A stretch of 64,000 nucleotides of DNA from Endomychus coccineus (Eukaryota > Arthropoda > Insecta > Coleoptera > Endomychidae), in NCBI GenBank assembly GCA_958510875.1, contig OY294070.1, forward strand, positions 7,254,001 to 7,318,000, written 5' to 3'. Below are positions 1-11,811 of the stretch, in pieces. The number at the start of each line of letters is the position of its first letter. The stretch's first letter is position 1. A program made the translations under genes and the position numbers. The notes beneath the pieces were generated by a model. The model saw only the letters and a program-made list of their open reading frames with translations. It made no database searches and was not told the DNA's origin.

Positions 1-861
1 CAATTTATGGATTTTCCTTATACTTCAAAATTAGTTGAATGTTTTATTTCCATCAAACAGATTATAGTTTCTCTACTACTGAAGTAGATTATATTCAGAA
101 TAGAATAAAGAATAATATTTATATTCTTTACGTCATATCTTACACAGAAGAGATACATCTCTTGTGTGATGCAGAGTAATGCCAACTGCCAACAAATAAA
201 CAATAATTTTGATTTGAATACACGAGCTGACACAGCCAATTTCACTCAAAGCTGGCTTAGTCACTATAAAGAATTAAGAAGGACAAAACAATTCAAAAAA
301 GCACCGGTGGCAACTCTACTAACATTTTCAAGACAAGGTTACAGCAAGTATGTAACTACTTTATAGGTCTATCTAATTATAATACCAAACTTACAGTTTA
401 TAAAACCAAAGTGGCAAATTTAGATTCAGAACTATGTGAGATCACTTCTTACTGGAATATTTATTAATAGACAAGTAGTCTCACATTCTCTGTAAATTTT
501 GTAAAATTCGAGAAATCTATCTGTCAATGTATTACATTGCTTGATTTCTTAGTGGAACATCTGTTCATAGATGGCGTGAGATATTTTGGTCTTTCTAACA
601 TGTTGTTGGCCGGTTATAACTTCACCAGGGATCGTTCGATAACGTTACAGACTTGCTGAGCTCTACAGCTGTCTGGAACTATAAGTTTGTGACCTTATCG
701 ATCAATCTGGACCAGGAAAACCTCATCAATGTTATCTGGCAAAAGTAAACAAGGGATAAAAGAGTATATCCATATACTCATTTATTTCTCATTCTCTTAC
801 TCTTACATATAATAAATGGTTGTAAAATTACTGTTATGATTAAAGTAATTTTGAATTTCAG
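1..861. other. A+T-rich upstream/intronic stretch, no gene recognised
   Basis: I find no convincing exon, RNA gene or transposon terminus here. Short open frames on both strands have no recognisable motifs. The stretch ends in a splice acceptor (TTTTGAATTTCAG) just before the SVWC exon at 862, so at least its right part should be intron. The signal-peptide exon expected for an SVWC protein was looked for and not found, so it may lie to the left of the window. Confidence 0.5.
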
Positions 862-1050
862 ATTTCCCGGGGATGTGCTTCGCTAGTACTAGATGCGCGA
901 CTGTAGAACCAGCCCAGTCTTGGGAATTACATCCATTCTGTGGTCGTTCTACCTGCGTCCGGTCCGAGGATAAACCTGAATTCCTCCTTGAACTCGTGGA
1001 GGACTGTGGACCTCTTCCACTCGCCAACCCCAAATGCAAATTAGATGAAG
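862..1050 (+). CDS. SVWC gene exon (N-terminal part of domain)
   Basis: Acceptor AG at 860-861 and donor GTAAGA at 1051. The exon enters with two bases of a split codon and leaves with one base (GAA G|). It encodes the first six cysteines, from the FPGMCF motif to NPKCKLDE. Confidence 0.85.
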
Positions 1051-2348
1051 GTAAGATGAATTGCACCATCATGTACAACTAAATATATTTTTCCACTTCA
1101 GCTTCTACTGGTAATTGGTAAACTATCTGAATTATTAAAGTGCAATCTAACAACAGTTCTTCAACGTACTTCAGTTTATCTTCTAACAAAAAGAAATATC
1201 AATCTATATGAAGAATGAAAGGATCGTCCAAAATCAACTTTATAATTTGTTTTCTCAATAGAAAAAAATATTACAAAAATCCGGATAACATGGGTATGAG
1301 GAGACTTGGCATAATATAGAATATTATGTCAGCTGAATTCCATTATTTGGGAATCTATCATCGTCAGTTATAGTGCCCTTCATTAGAAAAAGAAGGTTGG
1401 ACAATATAACTTCACCCTCCATACCGTTTTTTATACATTCCGTTGACTACTCGAGAGGAAAATCTATAATGTTCGAAGAACATCATGTGAGTCAGCGGTG
1501 GAATGTTGGGTGAGGAGATAGGCATTCGAATTTTTCTTGAAGGTTTAGAGGTTATAGGCTTCAGAAAATACCCCGCTAGGCTAAATATCTAACCCTAGAT
1601 GGAACGCTCACATTTGGAAAATACAATCCGCAAAGTAAGGATGTCCCCACGGAGAAATCTTGGGGCGCTAACTCCAAACAAATATACTGGCTGTACGTCA
1701 TGGTCGTCAGACCCATTTTAACGACTGTTGCCATAGTTTTGTGATCGAAAGCAATACCGCGAATGACAAGAGAGCTGATCTCATTAGTTGACAATGACAA
1801 ATGTGCCCCTGACCATTATCGGAAGCATCTGCTCCACACCAACGGCTGCTATAGAAATCCCAGGTGACCTACCTCCTCTTCATATCCAGTCGGAGTGCAG
1901 GTGGGCAACATAAATGCTAAGTCTTCGCTGCCAGGCCACAAGCAGGAGGACCTATAAACTCACAGTATTCTGGGAATGACCTCAGATATAATACCAACAA
2001 CAACTAACGTCAATCTCCCCTTCAACATCATGTTCCCTGAAAGGGTTTAGATTAGATTAGATTATATTGTTGAGGGGTGTCTGGTATACTGCGTTCTTAA
2101 AGAAGTATTGAATGGTCTACGCTGCAACTAAATGACCAATCTATTTCTTATGTTCTATTTGGATCATCCTTTAGTTATTAAAAAAATGTAACTCCTTGCG
2201 GTTCTAATATTATGTTATTGTTTCAGATAAGACCAACAAAACTGCACCTTTCCCAGACTGCTGCCCAGAATTCAAATGTGAAGCCGGAGCTAAGTTGGAG
2301 TTCCCAGAACTACCCACTGTGGCACCCCCAACAACACCTAAAGCCTAA
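862..2348 (+). CDS. SVWC-domain secreted protein, last two coding exons (5' partial)
   Basis: Exons 862-1050 and 2227-2348 are joined by an intron with a GTAAGA donor (1051) and TTGTTTCAG acceptor (2226); the split codon G|AT keeps frame, and the stop is TAA at 2346-2348. The visible 103 or so residues carry nine cysteines: single Cys in GMC, TRC, PFC, STC, EDC and PKC, then a CC pair, then FKC. This is the single von Willebrand factor type C pattern of small secreted arthropod proteins such as Vago, linked to antiviral and stress responses. The usual family has eight cysteines, so the TRC cysteine looks extra. The tail is a short Pro/Thr-rich stretch (PTVAPPTTPKA). The N-terminus with signal peptide is missing. 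Function of this member is inferred from the family only. Confidence 0.85.
1450..1575 (-). mobile_element. LINE family A (CR1/Jockey-like) 3' end
   Basis: The segment with GGCATTCGAATTTTTCTTGA recurs at about 12830, 32040 and 60600, in the same orientation. In the better copies the minus strand encodes the LINE C-terminal motif LWNSLPSEVFP followed by a short tail. Here only the last few dozen codons remain. Confidence 0.65.
1630..1990 (+). mobile_element. LINE family B reverse-transcriptase thumb fragment
   Basis: The plus strand reads SWGANSKQIYWLYVMVVRPI, matching the thumb motif of RNase-H-bearing LINEs (Trp-Gly then YWLY-x-MVVRPI), followed by a degenerate LPPLHI-like segment near 1870. 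Frames are broken by stops, so this is a relic. Confidence 0.6.
2227..2348 (+). CDS. SVWC gene terminal coding exon
   Basis: Acceptor TTTCAG ends at 2226. The exon encodes DKTNKTAPFPDCCPEFKC and a Pro/Thr tail ending KA-stop at 2348. The CC-x(n)-C arrangement is the hallmark end of an SVWC domain. Confidence 0.85.
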
Positions 2349-2721
2349 TTAAGACTAAATCAACTACTCTTGTTTGAACTGTCTTAATATTTTAACTTAC
2401 ATTTCATTTTCCAAATTTCTATTCGCTTTTTTGTATATTGTACATTACAAATTGACATTTTAGTTATAATCATTGTATTTCACGGACTTTCTTTTGTTAC
2501 ATCTTTTTTTACTTACTGTTTTAGCTTAAGCAATTCGAGTACTAGGCTAGAAGTCTCTAACTTATGTGATACATTTACTTTTTGCAAAATAATTATTATA
2601 GTTATTTTTCTAATACATTTATTCACTCATTTTTCGTCGCAATATTAATGATGATAAATTAATTTATAATTAGCAAATAGTTTATTGCAATTTGTTCCAT
2701 TGTCAAAAATTTTTGTACTTC

Positions 2722-2727
2722 AATAAA
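2722..2727 (+). terminator. Candidate polyadenylation signal of the SVWC gene
   Basis: AATAAA stands about 370 bases after the stop codon, in A+T-rich DNA. It is the best canonical hexamer I saw downstream of the gene. In such composition chance hits are common. Confidence 0.4.
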
Positions 2728-2929
2728 ATTTTGCAAACTATATTCTTGTTGATTTTTATGACTCCTCGGTACCCGACATGTCAAGTGCCTAAAATAGGTT
2801 TCTTTCCACATGTTAGAAGGTTTTCCCAAAAACGATTATTTCGAGAAAGTTCGTTCAAAATCAACTGGCATTGAATGTAGACAAAGACACATAAACTATA
2901 ATATCCGCTTCGGTTGCACAAAGGCGATG

Positions 2930-3175
2930 GTAATAAAGTGAGTGTTAATTCAGGCTCACATTCCTTGAGAACGACATGTCACATTCGATCTGGCCCCATA
3001 GCCTTTTTGTTATTGAGATCAAACAGAATACGCCTAATTGTTCGCTGACGAAAGACAATTTCAGAAACATTAAGAGGGACTTTCCCTGGTGGATCCAGAG
3101 TGGAATTTGTTGCAAACATTCCAGCAAAAGGTTGATGTAGTGCCAGGGTGCCATCATCGTTATATTAATTATTGC
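2930..3175 (-). mobile_element. LINE family A fragment, linker before reverse transcriptase
   Basis: The minus strand has a frame with LWIHQGKSLLMFLKLSFVSE, parallel to STLDPQGKDPPNIAKLSFVT of the longer copy near 13400. This is the region between endonuclease and reverse transcriptase of CR1/Jockey-like elements. The fragment is truncated on both sides. Confidence 0.6.
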
Positions 3176-3339
3176 AGTATCAATTCATTAAAGAAAAAAA
3201 CAACAACAAACTATGAGTGGCTCATATTTTTTAGTTTATTTTTATAAAATTCAGACGCATATTTTAAAGATATATAGCTCAGACACATTTGTAACCATGT
3301 TAAAGCTAGCTCAAGACTTGCACAGGCTTCCTATAAAGG

Positions 3340-4560
3340 CTTGATATTCTCGAACAATTTCCAGTCCACATCCTCAGTTTCAGAATCGGATGTAGCTTGA
3401 GTCGTTTGTCGTACTTTTACACACAATGCATTGGATGGTCGAATACTGACTTCATCGTCCTTCTCTTTCCAATGATGAGCTCATGAGAAAGCGAAACAGC
3501 TGCCTGGGACTGTCAGACGTGTTGTCACTGTCCGACCTAGATCAACCTTAACTCTGTCTATTTTTCCACACAGTTTATGATGGTCAATTTGGCACTTTCT
3601 GTTGCCACATCGCTATCAATATATGCAAATAGTTCAAAATTGGCACCTGTCTTGGTAAGAATAAACAGTTGCGCTAGCGGAATATTATCTTCATCTTCGA
3701 AATTCTCCATATCTATAATTTGTTCATATAAATCGGGCTATAGGAAAGCACTGTTTCCCTGGCATCCCACCAAAGTGTTGGTTAAGACATCGATTCTGGT
3801 AATGTTTTTTTCTCTATATCTTGAAGAGGACAGCCACTATCCACATATGTCAAAAACCGTTTAATAAAATAGCTTCTGTAGAGCATATTAAAAATTAGAA
3901 TAATGCCTTGGTCCAAAGCACTCCAAAGGTTAGCTATGTGAAGTAGTGTTTAGTGGTAGAAATATAAGTTTGGCATAATCCATTGCAATATTGTAGTGAG
4001 ACGTTGTGTTGTCGAGAAACGACACTACTTTACTATTCTTCTTCTTCATTTTGGCATTAAATTCATGGAATCATGTCATCACGATTTCTGCTGTCATCCA
4101 TTTTTTATTGAAGACTAATAGAAGAGGTAGCTTATCGATGTATGCCCCTTCAAAACATCGAAGATATTTGCTTTCCCCTTTGATAAATGATTCCTCTTTT
4201 TCACCTTCTATATTTTCACAGTAAAAAATTGTAATTCTTTCATTTAATTTTTCCAGCGGAATACTTTTTCAAAGCATATGTATATGAGGCGTAATATTTT
4301 AAAACGGCCAACAACGTCTTTCCGGGTTTTGACATCTTCAACAGCGGCAGATTCCTCACATATTTTCTTCGCCGGCAACAAAACCTTTTTAACTACCTAT
4401 TTAATGCTTTGAAGTCAATTAGCCCTAGACTTCTTTGATCACTTTCAATGGCATTTTCTTATATTATGAGCCAGATATTGGGAATTTTTGTTGTTTTGTA
4501 TCAATATGGTCATTTCAGTCTTGCCCACTTTAAAATTTTACGCTAATTCACTGGTTCTCA
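3340..4560 (-). pseudogene. pogo/Tigger-like DDE transposase relic
   Basis: Reading the minus strand from about 4560 down gives, in several frames, the order of a jerky/Tigger-type transposase: EESAAVEDVKTRKDV (about 4330-4370), a KMDDS-like segment near 4100, LDNTTSH-like residues near 4015, an SALDQGII segment near 3910 (family LQPLDQGII), then FLTYVDSGCPLQDIE near 3830 and an acidic DEDNIPLAQL tail near 3690. pogo elements cut and paste at TA sites using a DDD catalytic triad. Multiple stops and shifts show this copy is dead. No clear terminal inverted repeats were found, so the limits are approximate. I identified it by motif order only. Confidence 0.55.
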
Positions 4561-4849
4561 AATGACTTATTTCACTTCCGTCGAATGTATCAACTTTTTT
4601 CTTTGATTCGAAGACGTCTGTTTGGAGAATTCATTTCCAGAAGAACGTATTGAAGGGTTCTATTGTATAAATTACTAGAGAGTCGAAACAATGGGCCATC
4701 TACTTTTTTATATCTCGATGGCATTAGGGGGCGCCAGCGTCGCAGAAACCCTGAAATTACCCTGTCAACAAAGACTAACCGCGTCTTGCTCGCACGTATT
4801 TTTACGGCATATCTGTGCACCCTGTTCAAGAAAACGAGGCGCCTATTTC

Positions 4850-5141
4850 GCATTACACAATTCCATCCATCTTACTCGCTTACACACGTTGAGGCACCGG
4901 GATCACAACAACGTATATCGTGGTTTCAATCGACATCTCCGCTCTCCGGCTAGGTTAGTTCAATCGCGATCATCACAACGGGAGCACTGTGTGTGGAAGA
5001 GTTAATTGTCATCATTTGTTTTGAGGGCTGTCATTTTAAAATCGCGGAGTTATTGAATGGACGCTATAATTTTATTGTGCATAATTTCAAGCTTGTGAAT
5101 GTATAGTTATGATATTGTAACATCCAGTGGATTACATTGCT
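4850..5141 (+). promoter_or_regulatory. Candidate promoter and untranslated first exon
   Basis: This stretch is richer in G+C than its surroundings, matches no repeat seen elsewhere in the window, and ends at a strong splice donor (GGTAAGTAA, GT at 5142). It could be a non-coding first exon of the lipase gene, whose coding exon has an upstream acceptor at 19334. Nothing in the sequence proves the link. Confidence 0.25.
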
Positions 5142-5142
5142 G

Positions 5143-6140
5143 GGTAAGTAAATACCAAGAATTGATTTTCCTTCTTCTCAAGTTGCGATTATCATAATTT
5201 TCACATTAGCATGTAATTGTCTATCAAATATATGGTCATTGAATTGAATGGAGAGTGTACATTTTATATATACCTAATTGAAAATCGATGAATACTTGTG
5301 AGCTGAAAGCTCAAATAGAAAAGAAACGGTAGATAATAATTGATGTTTTATTAATTCGTCATGTTTTTAATGGAACTTTCAGTAAGATGTCATTTTCATG
5401 AATACACATGAGGAGGTTTTCCTAAGTATTTCAGAATAGAAGAGCTATTAGTTTTTGATCAATTCTATATTTCTGAGAGACGTCTTATTTACAGGGCTTA
5501 AATGAAATAACTATTAAAAGTTCGATTTTCACTAATTTCGCTAATTAATTAGTGAATATCAAACTTTTAATAGCTATTTTATTTAAGTTTGGAATGGGTT
5601 TTTATCATGTAAAGGCTGATTCTATTCAATTTATTCACACGAGATCCAAATATTGTATGGAAATGAATTTTCAAAGAAATCACATTGAATTCTAATAATC
5701 TATTTCATTCAAATTACTAATGTTTTCATTCAGTTGTGCTAAAGAAAATGCATTTGTTGTTGAGAGAGCTTTATATATTCTGTTATTTACTATAAACAAT
5801 TTACTAAAATGCCTGATTTGAGGAATTTAATGACAGTTCATAGCCAACTGTTTTTACTCATTTGGCAGTGGTCATTATGATTTTGATCTTGATATCAATC
5901 AAAGCGAGTGAGAGCATATACGAATACAAATAGAAAAAAAAGCAAATCGTTACAATAAAAAGCAGATTTCGATTCACGGTCAATTAATGATATGCATTTA
6001 CTTCTCATGCATTTATCATAAAACATTGATATAATTCGACTTGTAGTCTGTCTGGTTTGATAGGAAAAATATGCTGCGCGATTCTTTGACAGTTGGAGTG
6101 TACTTGGGAAGTTTTTTCAAACAGATGTCTAATTTCTATA
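5143..6140. other. A+T-rich stretch with one short hairpin
   Basis: No gene or recognised transposon piece. The only structure is the inverted repeat at about 5503-5582. Confidence 0.5.
5503..5582. repeat. Short inverted repeat (hairpin)
   Basis: The arm AATAACTATTAAAAGTTCGA is followed about 40 bases later by its near-perfect complement TCAAACTTTTAATAGCTATT, with the inner parts (CACTAATT / AATTAGTG) also pairing. It may be a small miniature element or chance A+T palindrome. Confidence 0.7.
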
Positions 6141-6141
6141 T

Positions 6142-6175
6142 ACAGGGTGTTGCCAAATAAGTGCGAAAGTTTTTA
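6142..6175 (+). mobile_element. Solo mariner-type terminus (TA-CAGGGTGTTGCC)
   Basis: TATACAGGGTGTTGCCAAAT is the kind of terminal inverted repeat seen in insect Tc1/mariner elements, at a TA dinucleotide. No partner terminus or transposase was found next to it, so it is probably a truncated copy. Confidence 0.45.
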
Positions 6176-6329
6176 GGGGGTGATTCCTAACTAACAAATA
6201 ATTGAAATAAATCTCACTAACATTATACACATTATAACATATAAACACATAAACATATAACATATAAATATTATAACATATAAATTACTAATGTGATATA
6301 TGTAATTGTGATTTTCCACTGACAATAGT

Positions 6330-7449
6330 TTATAGTTGTGGACCAATTTTACTTGTACCAATTATTAAAAGAGATTTAAGATGCTCATCGGTCAACATAG
6401 ATCTGTAAACATTCTTTGTGTACTTCATTTTGGAGAATGTTTTCTCACACAAGTAAATAGTACCAAAAACAGAAAACAGTCCACGAGCACTGCACTGTAA
6501 ATCAATAATTTCCATTTGAAGTTCCGGGGCTATGGTTTCAATGTCAGTATCAAAGGGATTTTGAGAAATGAGTATCAAAATTTATGTTCAAAGCACTCAA
6601 AGCTTCTATTTTCAAAAAAGCGCCGAAGGACTTTTCCGCAACTAAGCCAGCGTGCGGCAGTGTAATATGGTAAGTCATTTTCTCCAATCTCTTCAATAAA
6701 CTTGCGGTATTGTCGGTGATTCACCCAAGTGGATCTGATGGAATTAACAACTAATATGACTGGTTTTAGAAAATTTCAGACATATCCAAACATTTCCTGC
6801 ACAAGGACTGTTGATGAATATAAGACTAATGGTTTTGAACCACCATCATTTTCTACAGCCTTTGACACAAGAGCAAAACTCCTTTATTTTTACCACACAT
6901 GTTTTTGCTTCCATCAGTAGTAATAGATTTCAAGTTTTTCCATAGAAGGTTCTTTTTATTGATGGCATTTTCAACTCCCTTAAAAATATCTTTCCCAGTA
7001 GTCGTGCCGTGAATATTATCTTTCGCCTTCCCTAGGCGGACTGACTCGCGGTCGCTCCGCTAGTCTTTTCACTTTTACTCTCCAATTACTGCCATGTAGA
7101 ACTAAGTGGAATACACCAGAACTTTCTCGAAACAACGAGATTATTCGCGAATGCCTAACTGTTACTGCGCTTTCGAAAGTACTTCTAGCGCTATCTGTTA
7201 GCGATAAAGGGTGGTACCACTACCTATTTCTGCGTGTGACCACCAGGTGTCGTGACAATAAAGTACAGTTAGTACAAAATAGCAATTGAATTGGCGAATT
7301 TAGCAAGTGTATACTCGCTCAGGGCTCGTACTCGGCGACTAGTCTAAAAATAGTATAGATAACGGCAGGAAAATTAAAACGGTTTTGGCCCATGGAACTT
7401 ACTGGAGTAAACAGTATGGCCCTAAGGCTGAAAAGTTTGGAGACCCCTG
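6330..7449 (-). pseudogene. hAT transposon relic (GTF2IRD2/ZBED5-like)
   Basis: On the minus strand the C-terminal dimerisation region is open at 6578-6330: FGTIYLCEKTFSKMKYTKN, then TDEHLKSLLIIGTS. Upstream (about 6960-6870) the strand reads TTDGSKNMCGKNKGV, the catalytic-region motif of this hAT subgroup, with KSFGAFLKIEAL near 6620. The 5' terminus is visible at 7449 reading inward on the minus strand: CAGGGGTCTCCAAACTTTTC. Several stops and shifts make it inactive. The other terminus was not found. hAT elements move by cut and paste and leave 8-base target duplications. Confidence 0.7.
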
Positions 7450-8919
7450 ATATACACAATTCAATGTTCAACCTACATCGGCGGTTCTGGCCGAAGCGGT
7501 CAGACCCTGGTAAGGTATATTGCTTAGTGGTAGTGGCGTAGGTTCGAAACTCCAAGCGGCAAGGTCATCGCATGTTAGTTTGTTGAACGTTTGACGAATT
7601 AGTTTTTTTAATTTTCATACATTTTTAATAATACTAGGTTAGTAGGTTATTTGAAAGTTTGTTGTAATAATCGATTGATGTTCCTCTTTCATGTATTATA
7701 AAAGGGCATGTAAACTCTGGTGGTATGAACCACGCTTGGCTAATAGTCTCTCGTTATTTTTGTGAGTATGCTTACCAGAGCACAAAAAGAAATCAATACG
7801 AGGGAAACCATATATCTACTTCTCTAACCCATCCTTCACCTTTATTATTCCTGTGTGACATAAGGTGCCTTGGGAGCCTCTATATAGTTTACTTTCGGTA
7901 TCTTACACAGTTCGAAACATGCCCTTTCAATGGCTAAGCAGTTCTGAAAGTTAATGCACACTTATGAAGGGGAACATTCTGAAGAAATAAAGGATGGAGC
8001 GCAATTCCAATTAATTATGAATTCCATCGTTACACATACACAACATATGCCTATAACATGAATCAAAACCTTGAGTGAAGTAAGTGCAAGACTAAAATGT
8101 TATCAAAATTAAGATCGAAATGGTGAACACTGTCGGAATAAATTAATGTCATGGTCGAAGAACAGAGAAGTTAGTTATTATGTCCACTTAGATAAATTAA
8201 TTGTTATTCAGGCTTGATTATTAATTCGTCAAATTTGCACAGTTCTACCTACCTATGTTGTTTGTAAGTACATACTACATCCGTATCAGCAATATTCAAC
8301 TGATTGTTTACAAATTGCATGCCCATGCGTTATTACCTTATGACAATTACTTGCGTTAAACATTTTGATCAAACCCAGTCAACTTGTTATTATTATCATT
8401 AGAAATGATAAAAATAGAATAGCATATAAGGTATTTAATAAACATAGAAAAGCAAATCCAATCTATTTCATGATTCTTAATATCAATTTAATAATTGGCC
8501 GTATATTCTTCATAAAACCTTTACATTACTTGTATCATTCTCTTTGGACAATCCGAGGAGACTTTGGTCTTGTTAATGGCCGTCGAAATGGCCTCATCCC
8601 AGCGAGGCATCTCCAATATTTTTCTTTGTTTATTAATAAGTGCTTCAACAATGCATTGTAGTCGGAATAGCGATCTATTAGTCTAGGCCAGTCTTTTACT
8701 ATAACATTCCGTCGTCAACTATTATTGTACTGTATTGCATTATTTGATGGCTACTTGGTAGCTGAAAGATCTTCAATACTTTAAGAGTATGTTTAGTGAA
8801 TAAGGGTGATTATTTCTTATTTATAGTGTCAACATTATTAATCTATACTTTACTGTATTAGAGCTAGTAATATATTTAAGATTCCAATGAAACACTTGTT
8901 AAACAAAACTTAATTATAT
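7450..8919. other. Unassigned stretch
   Basis: No gene identified. A 98-codon frame at 8365-8661 has no recognisable motif. At 7520-7556 there is a short Pol III-like B box (GGTTCGAAACTCC) with a poor, too-close A-box, perhaps a SINE or tRNA-derived scrap. Confidence 0.4.
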
Positions 8920-9200
8920 TTAAAAGAATGTCCCTGTATTATCGACCATCATTCGGCTACGCCTAACGTATAATGCCCCTCTAACGTTCCTAGTACCATT
9001 CTTGCCGTACCACGCTAACACGTATCGAGGGATCTCCCCGGATTGACTGTGGGACTTCCCCGAGCTTTTCCTAACAGTGCCGTCATCATCATCATTTGAG
9101 GGGAGAAGGCTTAGCCGCAAATGCACTTGGGCCACTTCTAGCAGGTTTGTGGCCCGCCAGAAACCCAGAATATTGCCAACGCTAGATTCCATAAGTTCTT
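8920..9200 (-). mobile_element. LINE family B 3'-end segment
   Basis: The minus strand here and the plus strand at 18440-18600 share a segment containing CGGGGAAGTCCCA and GGGGAGATCCCTCGAT. The adjoining reverse-transcriptase piece at 9430-9625 has the same orientation. I infer that this is the 3' end of the same class of non-LTR element. Confidence 0.5.
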
Positions 9201-9429
9201 CTATGAGGAGTTTTGATTCTTCGAAGTGACGGTGCCTGAGGGATGCCGATGCAGGTCAGTTCAACAGGTTGTAAGAACAGGGTGAGCATTTCGTTACTTC
9301 AATCTCCTCTATCCGGAATGAGGATTTTGGGAGAAGTGAGACATATAGATGGAATCATGCTATCTTGCTTTTGATTTCTAGCATGGGGCATTTGGAGATG
9401 GTCTCACTTAAAATCTCTTAGGGTCTACG

Positions 9430-9625
9430 AGAGTAGTGCATTTTGGTCGCCATGTTCTGCTGAAAGCTCTTCTGTACATCCAAAAGGACGCAGAGGCCTT
9501 CATCACTCGATATTCGACGAGTTCGCGCCAGATCAGCTTAGAGTCTAGGATTACTCCCAGAAGCTTTACCGACCCTTTGAGTTGCAGGACCTTGCCAGAG
9601 AAGTTAACAGTGCCGTATTCCTAAC
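9430..9625 (-). mobile_element. LINE family B reverse-transcriptase fragment
   Basis: The minus strand reads VKLLGVILDSKLIWRELVEY, then RVMKASASFWMYRRAFSRTW, the thumb region of RNase-H-bearing non-LTR elements (family pattern FLGVxLDxKLxW followed by a basic helix). It sits between the 3'-end segment and an RNase H segment, but in the wrong order for one intact element, so at least two copies are mixed. Confidence 0.7.
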
Positions 9626-10125
9626 AACTATTGAAGTTAGCATTATTATTTCTGGGTACTTCAGAACCCTGTTCTTTCTTAGAAGATAAGGGTGATGTAA
9701 TAATCCAGCGATTATTCCTAAAGGAATAACTTAAATCGATAGAAAGTTGGGTAAAAGCAGCTATGAAATTATTCAGAGTACGTCCTTGTCCATAATCATA
9801 ATGAGTTCCAGTCGTACTGTAACCCTTAGATCGCGACATCGCCAAACTATATCTCTTACTATATCCCCAAACAGTTATTAGGGTCATCAATTTCTTTTGT
9901 GAAGTGAAGATCGTTCATTATTTAATATTACTAAATGTGGACCTAATAGTCCTTTTACAACACTAATGTTTTTTCACACGAGTAGCTACTATACGACCCG
10001 CTCCACCAATGTTGACTTTACCGCAAGGACAGAGACTGCTATAAACAGGTGCTTATAGCAATCATGTTGCTAAATGGAAAGATCATGTCATTTTTTTTGC
10101 GTAGAGAATGGAAAATCTTGCATAG
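9626..10125. other. Unassigned stretch
   Basis: No exon, transposon motif or repeat recognised. Confidence 0.4.
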
Positions 10126-11200
10126 ACGCCTCGGGTGCCGGTGCCCCCGAATGTGCCGGATTCTTACCGACTAAAACCCCTCCCCCATGAGGTTGGTTGT
10201 CCTTCTCAGAGGGAGTCTTACTACACTGCGGTCATTAGTGTCCTATTGTCGGATCACATATAGCTATCTCCTTATCAGTCCGGTGTATTCTATGGAATTC
10301 AGTAGTCTGATGTAGGGGATAGTTCTGATTTTCTCTGGTGTAGCTTTATCGTCTCCGAGATGTGTTCGACGACCAACCGCGTATGCCGTGCACTGATACA
10401 GCACGTGCATGGGTGTCTCTTCTTCCACTCCGCAACCCCTGCATGTGGACTGATCTACCAGACCCATCGTGTTGCATGGGGCGTGTCGGATCAGGAATGT
10501 AAGAAGATGCCGTATTTATTGTCTGTTGAACGTCAGTATATTTCACTCGTTGTTGCTGGAGATCTAGCATTAGTCGCTTAGGATGCGACATACGGGGCAG
10601 TTCCCTCCAATAAACATGGTGCTTTGCCTCGAGCCATTTTTGGATTAAGATTTCGCTGGTTGACTCTGGTACAATCAAGGTGTGTTCCACTCCCGCTTTT
10701 CTCAGACTCGCATACGAGTGTAACTCTATTGGGGTTCTTTATTAGTGCCGTTAGCTCCTATATACAATCGACTACACATTGTGAGGTGATTGTGTATTGC
10801 TCGCTATGATTGTGATTTGTCTATTCTCATATTCGGCTCTCTCCCTCATAATCCAAGCACATGTTGTAATTGCCAATATTTGCGCTTGGAATTCTGTCGC
10901 AAGTGTCCCTAAGCTTAAAGAAATCATTCCTCCTTGGTCCTTTGTCTCGACTATTCCAGCACCTTGGTGCCTTCGGTAAACCATACGGAATCCCCTGGTA
11001 TCATATGAGGATTGTCCCCAGCGTCCTCCCGCCCATCCAAGGTTTTAATCGTGAACTGTACGGAAGTGCTGTGACCTTTGATCCTGTCGGATCTCATCCC
11101 CAATGGTCCAGGTGATCCAAGCAATCCAAAGATGCTTCGGCCTTTTTGATCGGCCTTTCCTTGTCTAATAAGATCGAAGCGATACCCTCCTCTTATGGCT
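10126..11200 (-). mobile_element. LINE family B RNase H and C-terminal region
   Basis: Minus-strand frames give, from high to low coordinate: an RNase H segment (GAGIVETKDQGG, LATEFQAQILAITTCAWI, about 10960-10830), a segment KWLEAKHHVYWRELP near 10620, and the C-terminal zinc-knuckle-like CRGCGVEEETPMHVLYQC near 10420. This order is that of LINE ORF2 proteins with a C-terminal RNase H domain. The first catalytic Asp environment is degraded (YRRHQGAGI in place of TDGSK-like). Frameshifts and stops make it a relic. Confidence 0.75.
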
Positions 11201-11811
11201 TCTGCCTGAACGTGATGTCATATTAACGGGGTCATTTCTAAATTATTGTTGAAATAGTTTCAAAATCGACATGTCATTTTAGATTTACATGACAATTTTT
11301 ACTTGTTTAACGTATATGGGTCATGTTTTTTCTAGTTGATTTATAATGCAATCGTATTATTACGTTGTTTTCAATTATACTCAACTACGACGCATAAGCA
11401 AGACCTATGACCAAAATACGAAAATAGCATCAACCATAGAATATCTGAACATGTGAATAAATAAAATAATGTTTTCAATTAAATTAAACGTAAGATTCGA
11501 ATGTATTAAAATCAGAAAGATAAGTGATATCTGATTTGGAAAACAATTGCCATCTATAACAAACCTAATCAGAGATTATACATAATGAAAATTCCACTTT
11601 ACATCTCCACTTCGGATGAAACAGTTTAATTAACACGATCATTGGGTTCTGAATGTAGTACAAAACTGTGATGAGTGTTAAATTGGATTTTTTATTTTCT
11701 GTTTCGAAATTATCAAGCAATCAGTGCATACATTTAAGCCCTATTTGGATGCTATTTGCAAACATGGTAGGTAATGTTTTATCATCAGAAACAAGTATAA
11801 AAATTGAAAAA
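11201..11811. other. A+T-rich stretch, nothing recognised
   Basis: No coding or repeat signal beyond A+T richness. It ends at the Helentron terminus. Confidence 0.45.

Larger units (their letters stand above)
1051..2226 (+). other. SVWC intron carrying two LINE relics
   Basis: Between the two SVWC exons lie a CR1-like LINE 3' end on the minus strand (about 1450-1575) and an RNase-H-class LINE thumb fragment on the plus strand (about 1630-1990). The rest is A+T-rich with no recognised feature. Confidence 0.7.

Noticed and set aside
4691..5005. 104-codon plus-strand open frame with a hydrophobic start
   Set aside because: No recognisable family, overlaps a second frame of similar length (4663-4953) and a minus frame; likely chance in a G+C-richer island.
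7520..7556. tRNA-like gene (B-box GGTTCGAAACTCC)
   Set aside because: The A-box is too close and no cloverleaf can be drawn; at most a SINE scrap.
8365..8661. 98-codon plus-strand open frame
   Set aside because: No motif, biased A+T codons, no splice context; most likely random.
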